Source of the DNA: Poindextera sp965277425
GTDB taxonomy: Bacteria; Pseudomonadota; Alphaproteobacteria; Caulobacterales; Caulobacteraceae
Direction: 5' to 3'
DNA: 64,000 nucleotides
Assembly (NCBI GenBank): GCA_965277425.1
Contig: CBDICR010000007.1
Coordinates: forward strand, 496,001 to 560,000
The notes beneath the pieces are model-generated. The model searched no databases and had not been told where the DNA came from. It saw only the letters and a list, made by a program, of their open reading frames with translations. Positions 16,060 through 27,333 of this stretch are shown here, one piece after another. Position 1 is the stretch's first letter. The number at the start of each line of letters is the position of its first letter. The translations under genes and the position numbers were made by a program.

Positions 16060-16481
16060 CGAAACGATCTCCGAGGCGCGCGCCGGACTCGAATTCCGGG
16101 GGCCGGATGTGAGGAAGGGCGCGCGCGGGTCGGGTCTTCGCGTCGGGAACGACGTATGAGACCTGCAGCCGTGACGGGGCGTGAGCGACGCTGCCCATGG
16201 GATTTGTCCATATCGCGCCAGGTGGCGCGGGGTATTTTCGAAGGCGCCTCGGGTTTCGCCAGAAGCCAAGCTCGTCCTTGCGGACAAACTCGAAGGGGCG
16301 ACGCCGACGGGGGCCTTACGCGCGGTTGCACCCGGTTCGGGCGACATGGACCGCAGTGACGACTCTGCAACAATCGCGTGAAAAAGGAAAGGCTGGGTTC
16401 GCGGAGTCGGTTAACGGAATTTCTACGGGACAGACTCTATAAATTGACCCTAAAATAAAATCCGGTGTGTGGGGTTCGGGG
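16060..16481. promoter_or_regulatory. Divergent rne/amiC control region
   Basis: 422 bases between the two divergent starts, with no supportable gene although frames stay open by chance. The half next to rne is GC-rich and would form a long leader for rne, whose mRNA is commonly autoregulated through its 5' UTR. The last 60 bases before amiC are AT-rich (TATAAATTGACCCTAAAATA at 16438-16457) and probably hold the amiC promoter. I could not assign exact promoter elements. Confidence 0.4.
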
Positions 16482-17702
16482 ATGCCCGCGCGGCTTTACG
16501 GCGCGATAGGTTCGACTTGGGGACGTCTGGCGGCGGCGCTGGGCGCGGTTCTGTGCCTTGCCGCGGCCGCGGCCTCCCAAGGCGCGCCCGGCGCCGACGG
16601 CGTCGTGGCGGTGCGCCTCGGCGGCGACATGACCACCACCCGCATCGTCATCGAACTGGACCAGGCGGCCAAGGGACATCTGATCGCCGCCGGCGGCTCC
16701 AGCGGGCCGGTGATCCTGGCCCTGCCGGGCGTGCCCATCGGGACCGATCTGCAAGGCGGCGGCCTGGGTCTGGTCTCGAGCTGGACGGTCGACAGCACCG
16801 CCGGCGCCGCGCGCCTGCGCCTGGCGCTCGCCAGGCCCGCGCAGGTGCGCCGCCGCTTCCTGCTGCCGCCCGCCGACGGGGTCAGCGACTATCGCTATGT
16901 GATCGATCTGCAGCCGCTTGCGCCCGTGACCGTCGCCGCCGCCCAAGCCGCCGCGCCTCGGCTGATCCGCGCCAGCGCGGTCGCCGTCATGCCCGCGCCG
17001 CAGCCCGTGGCGCTCTCGCATCTGAAAAAGGTCATCGTCATCGATCCCGGCCATGGCGGCCATGATCCCGGCGCGCTCGGGACCATGAGTCGCGAAAAGG
17101 ATCTCAACCTCGCCGCCGCCCTGACGCTCAAGGCCAAGCTCGAACGCAGCGGGCGCTACAAGGTGGTGATGACGCGCAGCGAGGACGTCTATGTGCCGCT
17201 GGAGACGCGGGTCCAGATCGCCAGGCGGGCCAATGCGGACCTCTTCATCTCGCTGCATTCGGATTCGGGATCCAGCCCCGACCTGCGTGGGGCGACCGTC
17301 TATACCCTGTCCGACAAAGGCTCCGAACGCACCGCCCGCGGCGTGATGGATTTGAGCAACTGGTTCATGAATGTCGACCTGCCGGGCCAGACCCGGGCGG
17401 TGAACCAAATCCTGCTCGATCTGACCCAGCGCGCCACCCGCAATCGCTCGGACGCCTTCGCGGAGGACCTTCTGGGCCAGATCGGCGATCGGGCGCAGCC
17501 GCACGCCGGCCACCGCGACGCCAACTACATGGTGCTCCTGGCCCCGGACGTGCCGGCGGTGCTTCTGGAGATGGGCTTCATCACCAATGCCGACGACGAG
17601 CGGCAGTTGAACAACCCCGCCCGGCGCGACCGCTTCATGGGCGAGGTCGCCGACTCCATCGACGACTATTTCCGCCAGCAGACCCAACTCGCCCTCCGAT
17701 AA
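16482..17702 (+). CDS. amiC: N-acetylmuramoyl-L-alanine amidase (AmiC type)
   Basis: 406 residues from ATG 16482; an in-frame GTG five codons upstream is possible. A signal peptide (to about residue 35) is followed by an AMIN domain (about 38-150) that targets septal peptidoglycan, then an Amidase_3 zinc domain: VIDPGHGGHDPGALG with the first His, a central conserved Glu region, DLFISLHSDSG with the second His, and LLEMGFITNADDERQL with the catalytic Glu. It cleaves the amide between MurNAc and the stem peptide during daughter-cell separation. Followed by mrcA on the same strand. Confidence 0.94.
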   Translation: MPARLYGAIGSTWGRLAAALGAVLCLAAAAASQGAPGADGVVAVRLGGDMTTTRIVIELDQAAKGHLIAAGGSSGPVILALPGVPIGTDLQGGGLGLVSSWTVDSTAGAARLRLALARPAQVRRRFLLPPADGVSDYRYVIDLQPLAPVTVAAAQAAAPRLIRASAVAVMPAPQPVALSHLKKVIVIDPGHGGHDPGALGTMSREKDLNLAAALTLKAKLERSGRYKVVMTRSEDVYVPLETRVQIARRANADLFISLHSDSGSSPDLRGATVYTLSDKGSERTARGVMDLSNWFMNVDLPGQTRAVNQILLDLTQRATRNRSDAFAEDLLGQIGDRAQPHAGHRDANYMVLLAPDVPAVLLEMGFITNADDERQLNNPARRDRFMGEVADSIDDYFRQQTQLALR

Positions 17703-17819
17703 GCGAGGCGTGAGCGGCGCGGCGCCGGTCGTCGCGCCTGCGGCGTGAGCGAGCCTTTGCGTTGACCGCGACACGCGCTAGAGCGTGAGCCGAGGGGCGC
17801 CCTCGGAGGTCATCCGGCG

Positions 17820-20198
<2,379 letters not shown>

Positions 20199-20222
20199 AC
20201 CGAGATTTTTAAGGAGAGCCCC

Positions 20223-21345
20223 ATGAGACCGGATGTCGAGGCCGCGCAGGCCGACATCGAGCAGTCGATCGACCTGCTCAGGAGGCGTCTTTGACTGGGA
20301 TCCAGCCCTAAGACGCCTGGACGAACTCGACGCCAAGGTCGAGGACCCGACCCTGTGGGACAGCCCCGCTCAGGCCCAGAGCCTGATGCGCGAACGCACC
20401 CGGCTGGCGGGCCAGGTGGAGGCTGTGCGGGGGCTCGAACGCGACCTGGCCGATGCGGTCGGCTTTGCCGAAATGGCCGACGAGGAGGCCGACGAGGCCT
20501 CGCTCGACGACGCCCGCGCCCAGCTGGCCGAGCTGAAGGCCCGCGCCGCCCGCGCCGAACTCGAGGCCCTGCTGGCCGGCGAGGCGGACGGCAACGACGC
20601 CTATGTCGAGATCAATTCCGGCGCCGGCGGCACCGAATCCGCCGACTGGGCCAACATGCTCTTGCGCATGTACACCCGCTGGTCCGGCGCGCACGGCTAC
20701 ACCGTCGAGCTGATCGAGGAGACCCCGGGCGAGCAGGCCGGCATCAAGTCGGCCACTCTGCAGGTCAAGGGGACCAACGCCTATGGCTGGCTGAAGACCG
20801 AGGCCGGGGTGCACCGGCTGGTGCGCATCTCGCCCTACGATTCCAACGCCCGCCGGCACACCAGTTTCGCCTCCGTCTGGGTCTATCCGGTGGTCGACGA
20901 CACGATCGAGATCGAGATCAACCCGTCGGATGTGCGCACCGACACCTACCGGGCCTCGGGCGCCGGCGGCCAGCATATCAACAAGACCGATTCCGCCGTG
21001 CGCTTGACCCATATCCCGACCGGGGTCGCCGTCGCCTGCCAGGCCGGCCGCTCCCAGCACCAGAACCGCGACGAGGCCTGGAAGATGCTGCGCGCGCGGC
21101 TCTATGAGCTGGAGCTGCAGAAGCGCGAGGCGGCGGCCCAGGCCATCGAGGACCAGAAGACCGACATCGGCTGGGGCCACCAGATAAGGTCCTACGTCCT
21201 GCAGCCCTATCAGCTGGTCAAGGACCTGCGCACCGACGTCGAGACCTCGGACACCGGCGGTGTCCTCGACGGCGACCTCGACGCCTTCATGGGCGCCTCG
21301 CTCGCCCAGCGCGTCGGCGCGACGAGAGACGCGGCGGAAGCTTAA
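20223..21345 (+). CDS. prfB: Peptide chain release factor 2, expressed by programmed +1 frameshift
   Basis: Frame 0 runs from ATG 20223 (AAGGAGAG five bases upstream) for 23 codons to CTT TGA at 20289-20294; a +1 shift on CTT continues in the frame beginning GAC at 20293 to the stop at 21345, giving 373 residues. The downstream part has the GGQ loop SGAGGQHINKTDSAVRLTH, which triggers peptidyl-tRNA hydrolysis, and the RF2-type codon-recognition region near ISPYDSNARRHTSFA. RF2 recognises UGA and UAA. The 5' end is the conserved MRPDVEAA helix, confirming that the short frame is part of the gene. Confidence 0.96.
20280..20295 (+). promoter_or_regulatory. prfB autoregulatory frameshift site
   Basis: AGGAGG (20280-20285), a three-base spacer CGT, then CTT TGA C. 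This is the arrangement known from E. coli prfB: an internal Shine-Dalgarno element stimulates slippage of the peptidyl-tRNA from CTT to TTT when RF2 is scarce and the UGA is decoded slowly. The result is negative feedback on RF2 level. Confidence 0.93.
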
Positions 21346-21411
21346 TTCCTTCTGCCCCCTTGCCGGGGGACGTGGCCCAGAGGGATAAACGGGCACGTGG
21401 CGGAGGCTGTC

Positions 21412-21687
21412 ATGCCGATTAAACCCAATGCCGAGATCGAGGCCATGGCCGATCAACTCGCTAGTTTGCGTGGGCAGAGCGCCGAAGAGGTTGTCGCCGC
21501 AGCCTTGCGCGCCGAATTGGCGCGTGAACCAATGAGGCGGACGGTCGCGCGACCCGCCAAGCTCGGGCTGGCGCAACGCGCCAAAGTCGCGCGCATCTTG
21601 AAACTTGTGCGCTCCGCGGGCTTGGCGAGCGGGGAAAGCGGGGACCGCACCGACTTTCTCTATGACGATCAGGGTCTGCCGCACTGA
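21412..21687 (+). CDS. VapB-type antitoxin (Rv0623/PSK family)
   Basis: 91 residues from ATG 21412, with GGAGG five bases upstream. The N-terminus (MPIKPNAEIEAMADQLASLRGQSAEEVVAAAL) resembles PSK-type ribbon-helix-helix antitoxins; the C-terminal half is basic and likely wraps around the toxin, ending SGDRTDFLYDDQGLPH. Located 12 bases ahead of a VapC toxin gene. It would bind its own promoter and neutralise VapC. No distinct operator could be assigned in the 66 bases after prfB. Confidence 0.8.
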   Translation: MPIKPNAEIEAMADQLASLRGQSAEEVVAAALRAELAREPMRRTVARPAKLGLAQRAKVARILKLVRSAGLASGESGDRTDFLYDDQGLPH

Positions 21688-21699
21688 AGACCGCTGGCC

Positions 21700-22092
21700 A
21701 TGGTCATCGACAGTTCAGCGGTCATCGCCATCCTGTTCGACGAGCCGGAAGCCCGGGCTCTGCTCTCACGGCTTGCAGCGGCCGAGGTCTGCCGACTCTC
21801 GTCTGCGAGCCTGGTCGAGGTGGGGATCGTGCTGCGGCGGGACGGAGCTGCACAGCGACGCCTGGCTTTCGACGAGATGCTGCGTCTCTTCTCCATCAAG
21901 ATCGAGCCGGTGACAGAGGAGCAGGCCTACCTGGCCCTCGCGGCCTATGACCGGTTCGGCAAGGGGACCGGTCATCCGGCCAGCCTGAACTACGGCGATT
22001 GCTTCAGCTACGCCTTAGCGAAGGAGAGTGGCGAGCCGCTGCTTTTCAAGGGCGACGACTTCGCCCGCACCGACATCGAGGCGATGGGGTGA
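21700..22092 (+). CDS. VapC PIN-domain ribonuclease toxin
   Basis: 130 residues, full length. All PIN catalytic acids are visible: MVIDSSAVIAILFDEPEA (first Asp), SSASLVEVGIVL (Glu), LNYGDCFSYALAKESGEPLLFKGDDFARTDI (two Asp in GDC and GDDF). VapC toxins cleave tRNA or rRNA. Partner of the preceding antitoxin. In contrast to the PIN gene at 9808, this toxin looks intact, so the module is probably functional. Confidence 0.9.
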   Translation: MVIDSSAVIAILFDEPEARALLSRLAAAEVCRLSSASLVEVGIVLRRDGAAQRRLAFDEMLRLFSIKIEPVTEEQAYLALAAYDRFGKGTGHPASLNYGDCFSYALAKESGEPLLFKGDDFARTDIEAMG

Positions 22093-22172
22093 TCGGCTAT
22101 ATCTGCGGCTCGAAGGGCATGATCGTTTCGCCTCCTCGCGCGCCCAGCGACGAATTTGTTTCGACGGTGAGG

Positions 22173-22667
22173 TTATTCCGCCGCCTTGATGTCCGAGGCG
22201 TTCATGTCGATCACCTCGCCGGTGATCGCCGCCATCGGGGCCGAGGCCGGGCGTTGGAACTTCAGGCTGCGGCCCTGGAAGAAGGCGCCGGCCTCCATGG
22301 TCAGCTGTTCGTGGGTGATGTCGCCGTCTACGTGGCAGCTGGCGTAGAGCCGGACCTGCTTGGCGGTGATCGAGCCGACGACGCGGCCGCGCGCCTCGAC
22401 GATCTCGGCCTGGATGGCGCCTTCCACATGGCCGGTCTCGCCGATGGAGAGGCGCGCCACGACGATGTCGCCGCGCACGACGCCGTCGACATGCAGTTCG
22501 GTGTCGCCGCTGACGCCGCCGTCGATGGTGGTGTCTGAGGCGATCAGGGACGCCACCTTGGGCGTGCCCGCGGGTTTGCGCTGGGGAGTCGGATCGGGGA
22601 TGGCGTTCATTTCCGCTACCGTGAGATGAGGGACAGTGGGTTTGCTAGGGGTTTGCTTGCTGAACAT
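22173..22667 (-). CDS. Bactofilin
   Basis: 164 residues. A short disordered N-terminus (to about 38) precedes a bactofilin domain (DUF583) with right-handed beta-helix repeats: SLIASDTTIDGGVSGDTELHVDGVVRGDI, SIGETGHVEGAI, RGRVVGSITAKQVRLYASCHVDGDI. These polymerise without nucleotide into membrane-bound filaments; Caulobacter BacA localises at the stalk and recruits PBPs. Its place next to the mrcA/prfB region agrees with bacA in Caulobacter as I recall it, but the symbol is not certain, as a paralogue exists. Convergent with vapC. Confidence 0.88.
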   Translation of the reverse strand: MFSKQTPSKPTVPHLTVAEMNAIPDPTPQRKPAGTPKVASLIASDTTIDGGVSGDTELHVDGVVRGDIVVARLSIGETGHVEGAIQAEIVEARGRVVGSITAKQVRLYASCHVDGDITHEQLTMEAGAFFQGRSLKFQRPASAPMAAITGEVIDMNASDIKAAE

Positions 22668-22900
22668 GTCGACCAGCCTCCAAAAAACATCCGGGGTTTT
22701 GCGGGCGGTCGAGAAAAACGTCGCAGCCGGGTCAGTCGGTCAAGGACCATCCGCGCGGAAACCTTGTTCGAGTTCCCGCACCATATGCCCCAAGACATGA
22801 CGCATAGGCAACCACGCTCGGCTCCCAAACCGGTCGGGCGGGGCCAAGGCGCGTCGTTTCGGCCCCGCCGATAGGCTGAGTCGGCCCTTTCGGCCACGCC

Positions 22901-23971
22901 TCAGTGCGCGTGGGCATGGTCGTGCCGGTGATGCAGATCGGGATAGTGGGGATGCTTGTGGCGCATGGGCGGGTGATGATGCCAGTGCGTGTGCGGCTCG
23001 CCGGGCGGCGCGTGGGGGCCATGGGCGTGCTGGTGATGGGCGTCATGGACGTGGCGATGCTCGTGATCGAGCGCCTCGTGGACGTGTTCGTGCCGGTGCC
23101 GCTCGGAGAGATGCAAGCTAACGCCGATCCCCATCAACACCGCCGCGCCGACGAGCGGCGCCGTGAACGGCTCGCGAAACAGCACCAGCGCCAGGCTCGC
23201 GCCAAGGAAAGGCGCGGTCGAGAAATAAGCGCCGGTCCTGGCCGTTCCCAGGTGGCGCAGAGCCAGCACGAACAGGACCAGGCTGACGCCGTAGCCGACG
23301 AACCCGACGGCGCCGGCGGCGGCGACCTCGCCCAGCGCCGGCGAATGGGCGCCGCGGGCCAGGGCCAGGGCCAGATTGATCGCGCCGGCCGCCAGGCCCT
23401 TGATCGCGGCGATCTGGACCGGATCGGCCGCCGAGAGCTTGCGGGTCAGGTTGTTGTCGACGCCCCAGGCCAGGCAGGCGCCGGCGATGGCCAGCGCGCC
23501 GAGGCCCAGGCCGCCCAGGCCGCCGCGCCAGGAGAGCAGCACCGCGCCCGCCAGGATCGCCATGGCGCCGAACAGCAGCCGCCGGTCGACGCTCTCCTTG
23601 AACACCACCCAGGCTATGGCCATCGTCGCCAGGCCTTCGAGGTTGAGGAGCAGGGCGGCGGAGGAAGCGGGCGTTCGCGACAGCCCGACCATCAAAAGCA
23701 CCGGGCCGACGACGCCCCCGGCCAGGACGACCAGGGCCAGCCACGGCAGGTCGCCGCGCCTGAGCGGCGCTTCGGAGGGCGGCGCGCCGAGCAGGGCGCG
23801 GCCGGCAAGCACCAGACCCAGCCCAAGGCCCGAGCCGAGATAGAGCAGCCCCGCCAGCATCCAGGCGTCGACCCCATCGCCGAGCAGCAGCTTGGCCAGG
23901 GGCGTCGAGGCGCCGAACAGCGCCGCCGAGGCCAAGGCCATGGGCGCGCCGGACCAGAAGGCGGGTTTCAT
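22901..23971 (-). CDS. DMT/EamA-family transporter with His-rich metal-binding tail
   Basis: 356 residues from the ATG giving MKPAFW (GGGAGG nine bases upstream; it overlaps the GrpB stop as ATGA); an ATG three codons earlier has no spacing to that site. Ten hydrophobic segments in two EamA repeats fill residues 6-295. The last ~65 residues are cytoplasmic or periplasmic and extremely His-rich (about 27 His, with runs such as HDHAHAH and HWHHH). Such tails bind Zn, Ni or Co. EamA proteins export metabolites or cations; the tail suggests metal transport or sensing, which is inference. Confidence 0.85.
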   Translation of the reverse strand: MKPAFWSGAPMALASAALFGASTPLAKLLLGDGVDAWMLAGLLYLGSGLGLGLVLAGRALLGAPPSEAPLRRGDLPWLALVVLAGGVVGPVLLMVGLSRTPASSAALLLNLEGLATMAIAWVVFKESVDRRLLFGAMAILAGAVLLSWRGGLGGLGLGALAIAGACLAWGVDNNLTRKLSAADPVQIAAIKGLAAGAINLALALARGAHSPALGEVAAAGAVGFVGYGVSLVLFVLALRHLGTARTGAYFSTAPFLGASLALVLFREPFTAPLVGAAVLMGIGVSLHLSERHRHEHVHEALDHEHRHVHDAHHQHAHGPHAPPGEPHTHWHHHPPMRHKHPHYPDLHHRHDHAHAH

Positions 23972-24537
23972 CGGCCGCATCCTCCCTCAATTGGGCGTTC
24001 GGCGCTGCAATTTTGTGACCGGCGAGGCTCGCCGGCGCTTCGCGCCAGAACCGCCCTGACAAATCCGGCCTTGGCCTCGGCATAGGCGCGGCGGTTGTCG
24101 CGATGCCTGGCGGCCAGCGACCGCTTCAGCCGGGCATAGGCGAAGGCGGTCTTCGGATGCGCGCGCAGATAGTCGCGAAAGGCGATCTGGTCGCCGTGCC
24201 CGCCCCAGTCGGGCGCGCAGACATAGAGATGATGGTCGTGCACGCCGTAGCCTGGCGGCGTCGCGAACGCCTCTCGGCCGACGATGCCCAGATCGCCTTC
24301 GTGGCGATAGCCCAGCCGCGCCAGCCGCTCGATCGCCGCCGGCAGATCGTCGGCGGCGCCAAGCACGACATCCAGGTCGATGGTCGGCTTGGCGGCGAGA
24401 CCGGGCACGGAGGTGCTGCCGACATGGGCGATCTCCGCCGCGAGGTTGCCCAAGGCCTCGGCGATGCGCGCTCGCAAGGCCTCGTAGCGGTGCGGCCAGG
24501 CCGGATCATAATCGACGATGACGACCGGTTCGGGCAT
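23968..24537 (-). CDS. GrpB/UPF0157 family nucleotidyltransferase-like protein
   Basis: 189 residues from the ATG giving MPEPVVIVDYD. The GrpB core is clear: YDPAWPHRYEALRARI, IAHVGSTSVPGLAAKPTIDLDVV (the GS-x-DxD-like nucleotidyltransferase motif), VHDHHLYVC and IAFRDYLRAHPKTAFAYARLKRSLA. In some proteins the domain is fused to dephospho-CoA kinase; the free-standing form has no settled function. Overlaps the start of the DMT transporter by four bases and follows bcp by 43 bases. Confidence 0.88.
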   Translation of the reverse strand: MPEPVVIVDYDPAWPHRYEALRARIAEALGNLAAEIAHVGSTSVPGLAAKPTIDLDVVLGAADDLPAAIERLARLGYRHEGDLGIVGREAFATPPGYGVHDHHLYVCAPDWGGHGDQIAFRDYLRAHPKTAFAYARLKRSLAARHRDNRRAYAEAKAGFVRAVLARSAGEPRRSQNCSAERPIEGGCGR

Positions 24538-24580
24538 GGCCTTCGGCCCTAACGACAAGACGTCAAAATTCCTTGCGGGA

Positions 24581-25045
24581 CTACGCCTCGCGCGCCGCCT
24601 TCAGCACCTCGGCGGCGTGGCCGGGCGCCTTGACCTTGCGCCAGACCTTGGCGATGCGGCCCGAGGCGTCGATCAGATAGGTGGCCCGTTCGATGCCCAT
24701 ATATTTGCGGCCATACATGCTCTTTTCCACCCAGACGCCGTAGGCCTCGACCACGGCGCCCTCGGTGTCGGCGCCGAGCGGGAAGTTCAGCTCGTACTTG
24801 GCCTTGAACTTGTCGTGGCTCTTCACCGTATCCTTGGAGACCCCGACCACCGCCGCGCCGGCCTTTTTGAAGTCGTCGGCGGCCGCGGCGAAGGCCTTAG
24901 CCTCGCTGGTGCAGCCCGAGGTGTCGTCCTTGGGATAGAAGTAGAGCACGAGCTTTTCGCCCTTGAAGTCGGCCAGCCGCACATGGCCGCCGCCGTCCGA
25001 GGGCAGGTCGAAATCGGGGGCGGGATCGCCGGGGTTCAAGCTCAT
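24581..25045 (-). CDS. bcp: Thioredoxin-dependent peroxiredoxin, Bcp type
   Basis: 154 residues, GGAGG eight bases upstream of the start. The peroxidatic Cys lies in FYPKDDTSGCTSEAKAF (about residue 45); this subgroup usually has TPGC, so SGC is a mild variant. VGVSKDTVKSHDKFKAKYELNFPLGAD and RATYLIDASGRI complete the fold. It reduces hydrogen and organic peroxides with thioredoxin in the cytoplasm. Directly downstream of tyrS (14 bases), probably co-transcribed. Confidence 0.93.
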   Translation of the reverse strand: MSLNPGDPAPDFDLPSDGGGHVRLADFKGEKLVLYFYPKDDTSGCTSEAKAFAAAADDFKKAGAAVVGVSKDTVKSHDKFKAKYELNFPLGADTEGAVVEAYGVWVEKSMYGRKYMGIERATYLIDASGRIAKVWRKVKAPGHAAEVLKAAREA

Positions 25046-25059
25046 CGGATAGGCCTCCT

Positions 25060-26337
25060 TCAGATCGGTTTGATCAGGACGATCTTCTTCTTACCGGCGG
25101 CCAGCTTGATCACCCCGTCGGCGCCGAGATCGGCCAGGGCCAGGGTGCGCTGGCCGTCGGCCTCGACCTTGTCGTTGACGCGCAAGCCCCCGCCTTGCGC
25201 CAGCCGCCGGGCCTCGCCGCGCGACGAGGCCAGGCCGGCGTCCGCCGCCACGCTCGCCAGGGCGATCCCGGCCTCCAGATCGGCGCGCGACACCTCGAAG
25301 GTCGGCAGGTCGCCGGAGAGGCCGCCGTCCTCGAAGGCCGCCTTCGACGCCGCCGCCGCCGTCTCCGCGGCCTGCGCGCCGTGCAAAAGGGTGGTGGCTT
25401 GGTTGGCCAGCACCTTTTTCGCCTCGTTGATCTCGGCGCCGCCCAGCCGCTCCAGCCGCGCGATCTCGTCCATCGGCAGCTCGGTGAACAGCTTCAGGAA
25501 TCTGCCGACATCGGCGTCCTCGGTATTGCGCCAGAACTGCCAGTAGTCGTAGGGGCTGCGCATCTCGGCGTTCAGCCAGACGGCGCCGTCGACCGTCTTG
25601 CCCATCTTGGCGCCGGAGGCCAGCGTGACCAGCGGCGCGGTCAGGCCGAACGCCTCCTTGGCCTGGACGCGCCGGATCAGCTCGATCCCGTTGACGATAT
25701 TGCCCCACTGTTCGGATCCGCCGAACTGCAGCCGGCAGCCGTAGCGGCGAAAAAGCTCCAGAAAATCCGTCGCCTGCATCAGCATGTAGTTGAATTCAAG
25801 GAAGGTCAGCGGCTGCTCGCGCTCCAGCCTGGTCTTGACCATCTCGAACGACAGCATGCGGTTGATGGTGAAATGGACGCCGTAATCGCGCAGGAAGTCG
25901 ACATAGCCGAGCTTTTCCAGCCAGTCGGCGTTGTTGACCATCACCGCGTCGGTCGGACCCTCGCCGAACTTGAGAAACGGCATGAAGGCCCGGCGAATGC
26001 CGGCGATATTGGCGTTGATCTGGGCTTCACTGAGCAGCGGCCGCTGCTTGTCCTTATCCGACGGATCGCCGACCTTGGTGGTGCCGCCGCCCATCAGCAC
26101 GATGGGGCGGTGACCGGTCTGCTGCAGCCGGCGCAGCGTCATGATCTGCACCAGGCTGCCGACGTGCAGGCTGGCGCCGGTGGCGTCGAAGCCGATATAG
26201 GCGGTGATCGGCCCTTCCAGCGCCAGGCGGTCCAGGCCTTCCAGATCGGTGGCCTGATAGACGTGGCCGCGCTCGACCAGCGTCCGCACGAGGTCGGATC
26301 TGGGCTTGAAGGTCGAGAGGTCAAGATCGGCTGGCAT
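25060..26337 (-). CDS. tyrS: Tyrosyl-tRNA synthetase
   Basis: 425 residues from the ATG giving MPADLDL, preceded by AAGGAAA; a longer frame upstream is not conserved. Class I synthetase: the HIGH equivalent is HVGS in GASLHVGSLVQIMTLRR, the KMSKS equivalent is KMGKT in LASGAKMGKTVDGAVWLN, and a C-terminal S4 RNA-binding domain (about 360-415: RRLAQGGGLRVNDKVEADGQRTL) contacts the tRNA. Charges tRNA-Tyr. In the same operon as bcp and perhaps grpB. A short hairpin lies 92 bases upstream. Confidence 0.96.
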   Translation of the reverse strand: MPADLDLSTFKPRSDLVRTLVERGHVYQATDLEGLDRLALEGPITAYIGFDATGASLHVGSLVQIMTLRRLQQTGHRPIVLMGGGTTKVGDPSDKDKQRPLLSEAQINANIAGIRRAFMPFLKFGEGPTDAVMVNNADWLEKLGYVDFLRDYGVHFTINRMLSFEMVKTRLEREQPLTFLEFNYMLMQATDFLELFRRYGCRLQFGGSEQWGNIVNGIELIRRVQAKEAFGLTAPLVTLASGAKMGKTVDGAVWLNAEMRSPYDYWQFWRNTEDADVGRFLKLFTELPMDEIARLERLGGAEINEAKKVLANQATTLLHGAQAAETAAAASKAAFEDGGLSGDLPTFEVSRADLEAGIALASVAADAGLASSRGEARRLAQGGGLRVNDKVEADGQRTLALADLGADGVIKLAAGKKKIVLIKPI

Positions 26338-26428
26338 GGACGGTTTCCTTGTTCTGGCTTTCGGCCGGAGACCGTCTCTTGGCAAGAGCCCGACGCCGAC
26401 CATCTGGCGGCGGGGCGTGATGAACCGG

Positions 26429-26451
26429 CCGCTCGCTAGCTGTGCGAGCGG
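26429..26451 (-). repeat. Stem-loop upstream of tyrS
   Basis: CCGCTCGC-TAGCTGT-GCGAGCGG, a perfect 8-bp stem with a 7-base loop, between tyrS and the HIRAN gene. It may terminate the HIRAN transcript coming from the right or lie in the tyrS leader. No T-box signature is visible, and none is expected in this lineage. Confidence 0.4.
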
Positions 26452-26574
26452 TAATAGGGCCGGCGAAGGGCGCGTGCGTCGGTCATCGGGGCGGTTGGTA
26501 GCGGGGAGGGGCAGGGCGCGTCAAGGCGTGACAGATTCAAGGCGGGAACCTGGCCGGCCGTCCAAGGGCGCGAG

Positions 26575-27333
26575 CTATGCAGCGATGGACTGCGCGGTGG
26601 GACGGACCTGCAGAAATGCAAAAGCGCGAGGCGCTTCCGGTCGACCGTTCAGGCGAGTTATCCAGCACCGAACGGCGCGGGTCCGCAGCCACCCAAGGAG
26701 CGTCGGCGCCTGTAGCCTGTTAACGTAGCCCATAACCTGGCCGCCCGCTTTCAATTGGATCGCCTGTGGGTCTTTTTCGTTCAACGGCTCGGGCTGCAAC
26801 TCAAGCGGATCGTCAAGTTTCAAGTTGCTTGGCCGAGCTTGATGTCGAAAGCCGGCGACTTCGATGACCAGATCGACCCGCGAAACAAAAGGATCAAGCG
26901 GGTCGATCAGTGAAAATCCATCGCTTGGCAAGCGAGCTTGGGTTAACGCAAGCAACGCGAGAGGTGACAGCGAAGTCGTTGGCCGAATTCTGAAATATGC
27001 CAGATAATCGGGGAAATCTGATCGCGCTGCTGGTGGTAGTCGACGAAGGAACGCTTCTAGCGTGTGGTCACGGAAACCGTCTCGCGGCCGTTTTTTGATG
27101 TCGAACGCCGGATAGCCCGCGTAGCCCGCACTTTGCAAATCTTGGGCCGAACGGCGGAGGTTAAAGAGGTTGAATTCATCCGCATCGAAATAGTCGAAAA
27201 CGGTTACATCATTAGAGATTCGGAGTCGGCCTACCGCCCAGCGAAGTCGGTCGGGGATTTGCGCCGGGGCCTGCCAAGTGAGAATCAACTCCCTTGGCTC
27301 TGGCGGATATTCAATCCAATGCTCCAACTTCAT
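26575..27333 (-). CDS. HIRAN-domain protein, partner of a HipA-like kinase
   Basis: 252 residues from the ATG giving MKLEHWIEYPPEPREL, preceded by GGGAG and overlapping the upstream kinase stop as ATGA. Residues 1-165 are an unrecognised domain (MKLEHWIEYPPEPRELILTW, VFDYFDADEFNLFNLRR). The C-terminal ~85 residues fit HIRAN: LKLDDPLELQPEPLNEKDPQAIQL followed by GQVMGYVNRLQAPTLLGWL. HIRAN domains bind DNA ends in HLTF/Rad5 and occur as stand-alone proteins in bacteria. GC content is well below that of flanking genes, suggesting transfer. Role unknown; it sits where an antitoxin or regulator would be expected. Confidence 0.7.
   Translation of the reverse strand: MKLEHWIEYPPEPRELILTWQAPAQIPDRLRWAVGRLRISNDVTVFDYFDADEFNLFNLRRSAQDLQSAGYAGYPAFDIKKRPRDGFRDHTLEAFLRRLPPAARSDFPDYLAYFRIRPTTSLSPLALLALTQARLPSDGFSLIDPLDPFVSRVDLVIEVAGFRHQARPSNLKLDDPLELQPEPLNEKDPQAIQLKAGGQVMGYVNRLQAPTLLGWLRTRAVRCWITRLNGRPEAPRAFAFLQVRPTAQSIAA

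Noticed and set aside
16348..16466. Exact promoter elements for amiC and a CtrA or LexA site
   Set aside because: TATAAA-like and TTGACC-like words are present but spacing does not fit, and no TTAA-N7-TTAA or GTTC-N7-GTTC pair was found.
14275..17774. Long frames opposite rne and amiC (694 and 445 codons)
   Set aside because: Shadows of the real genes; no ribosome sites or recognisable domains.
20223..20294. Reading prfB's early UGA as a sequencing error or pseudogene
   Set aside because: The internal Shine-Dalgarno, spacing and CTT-TGA-C match the programmed frameshift exactly.
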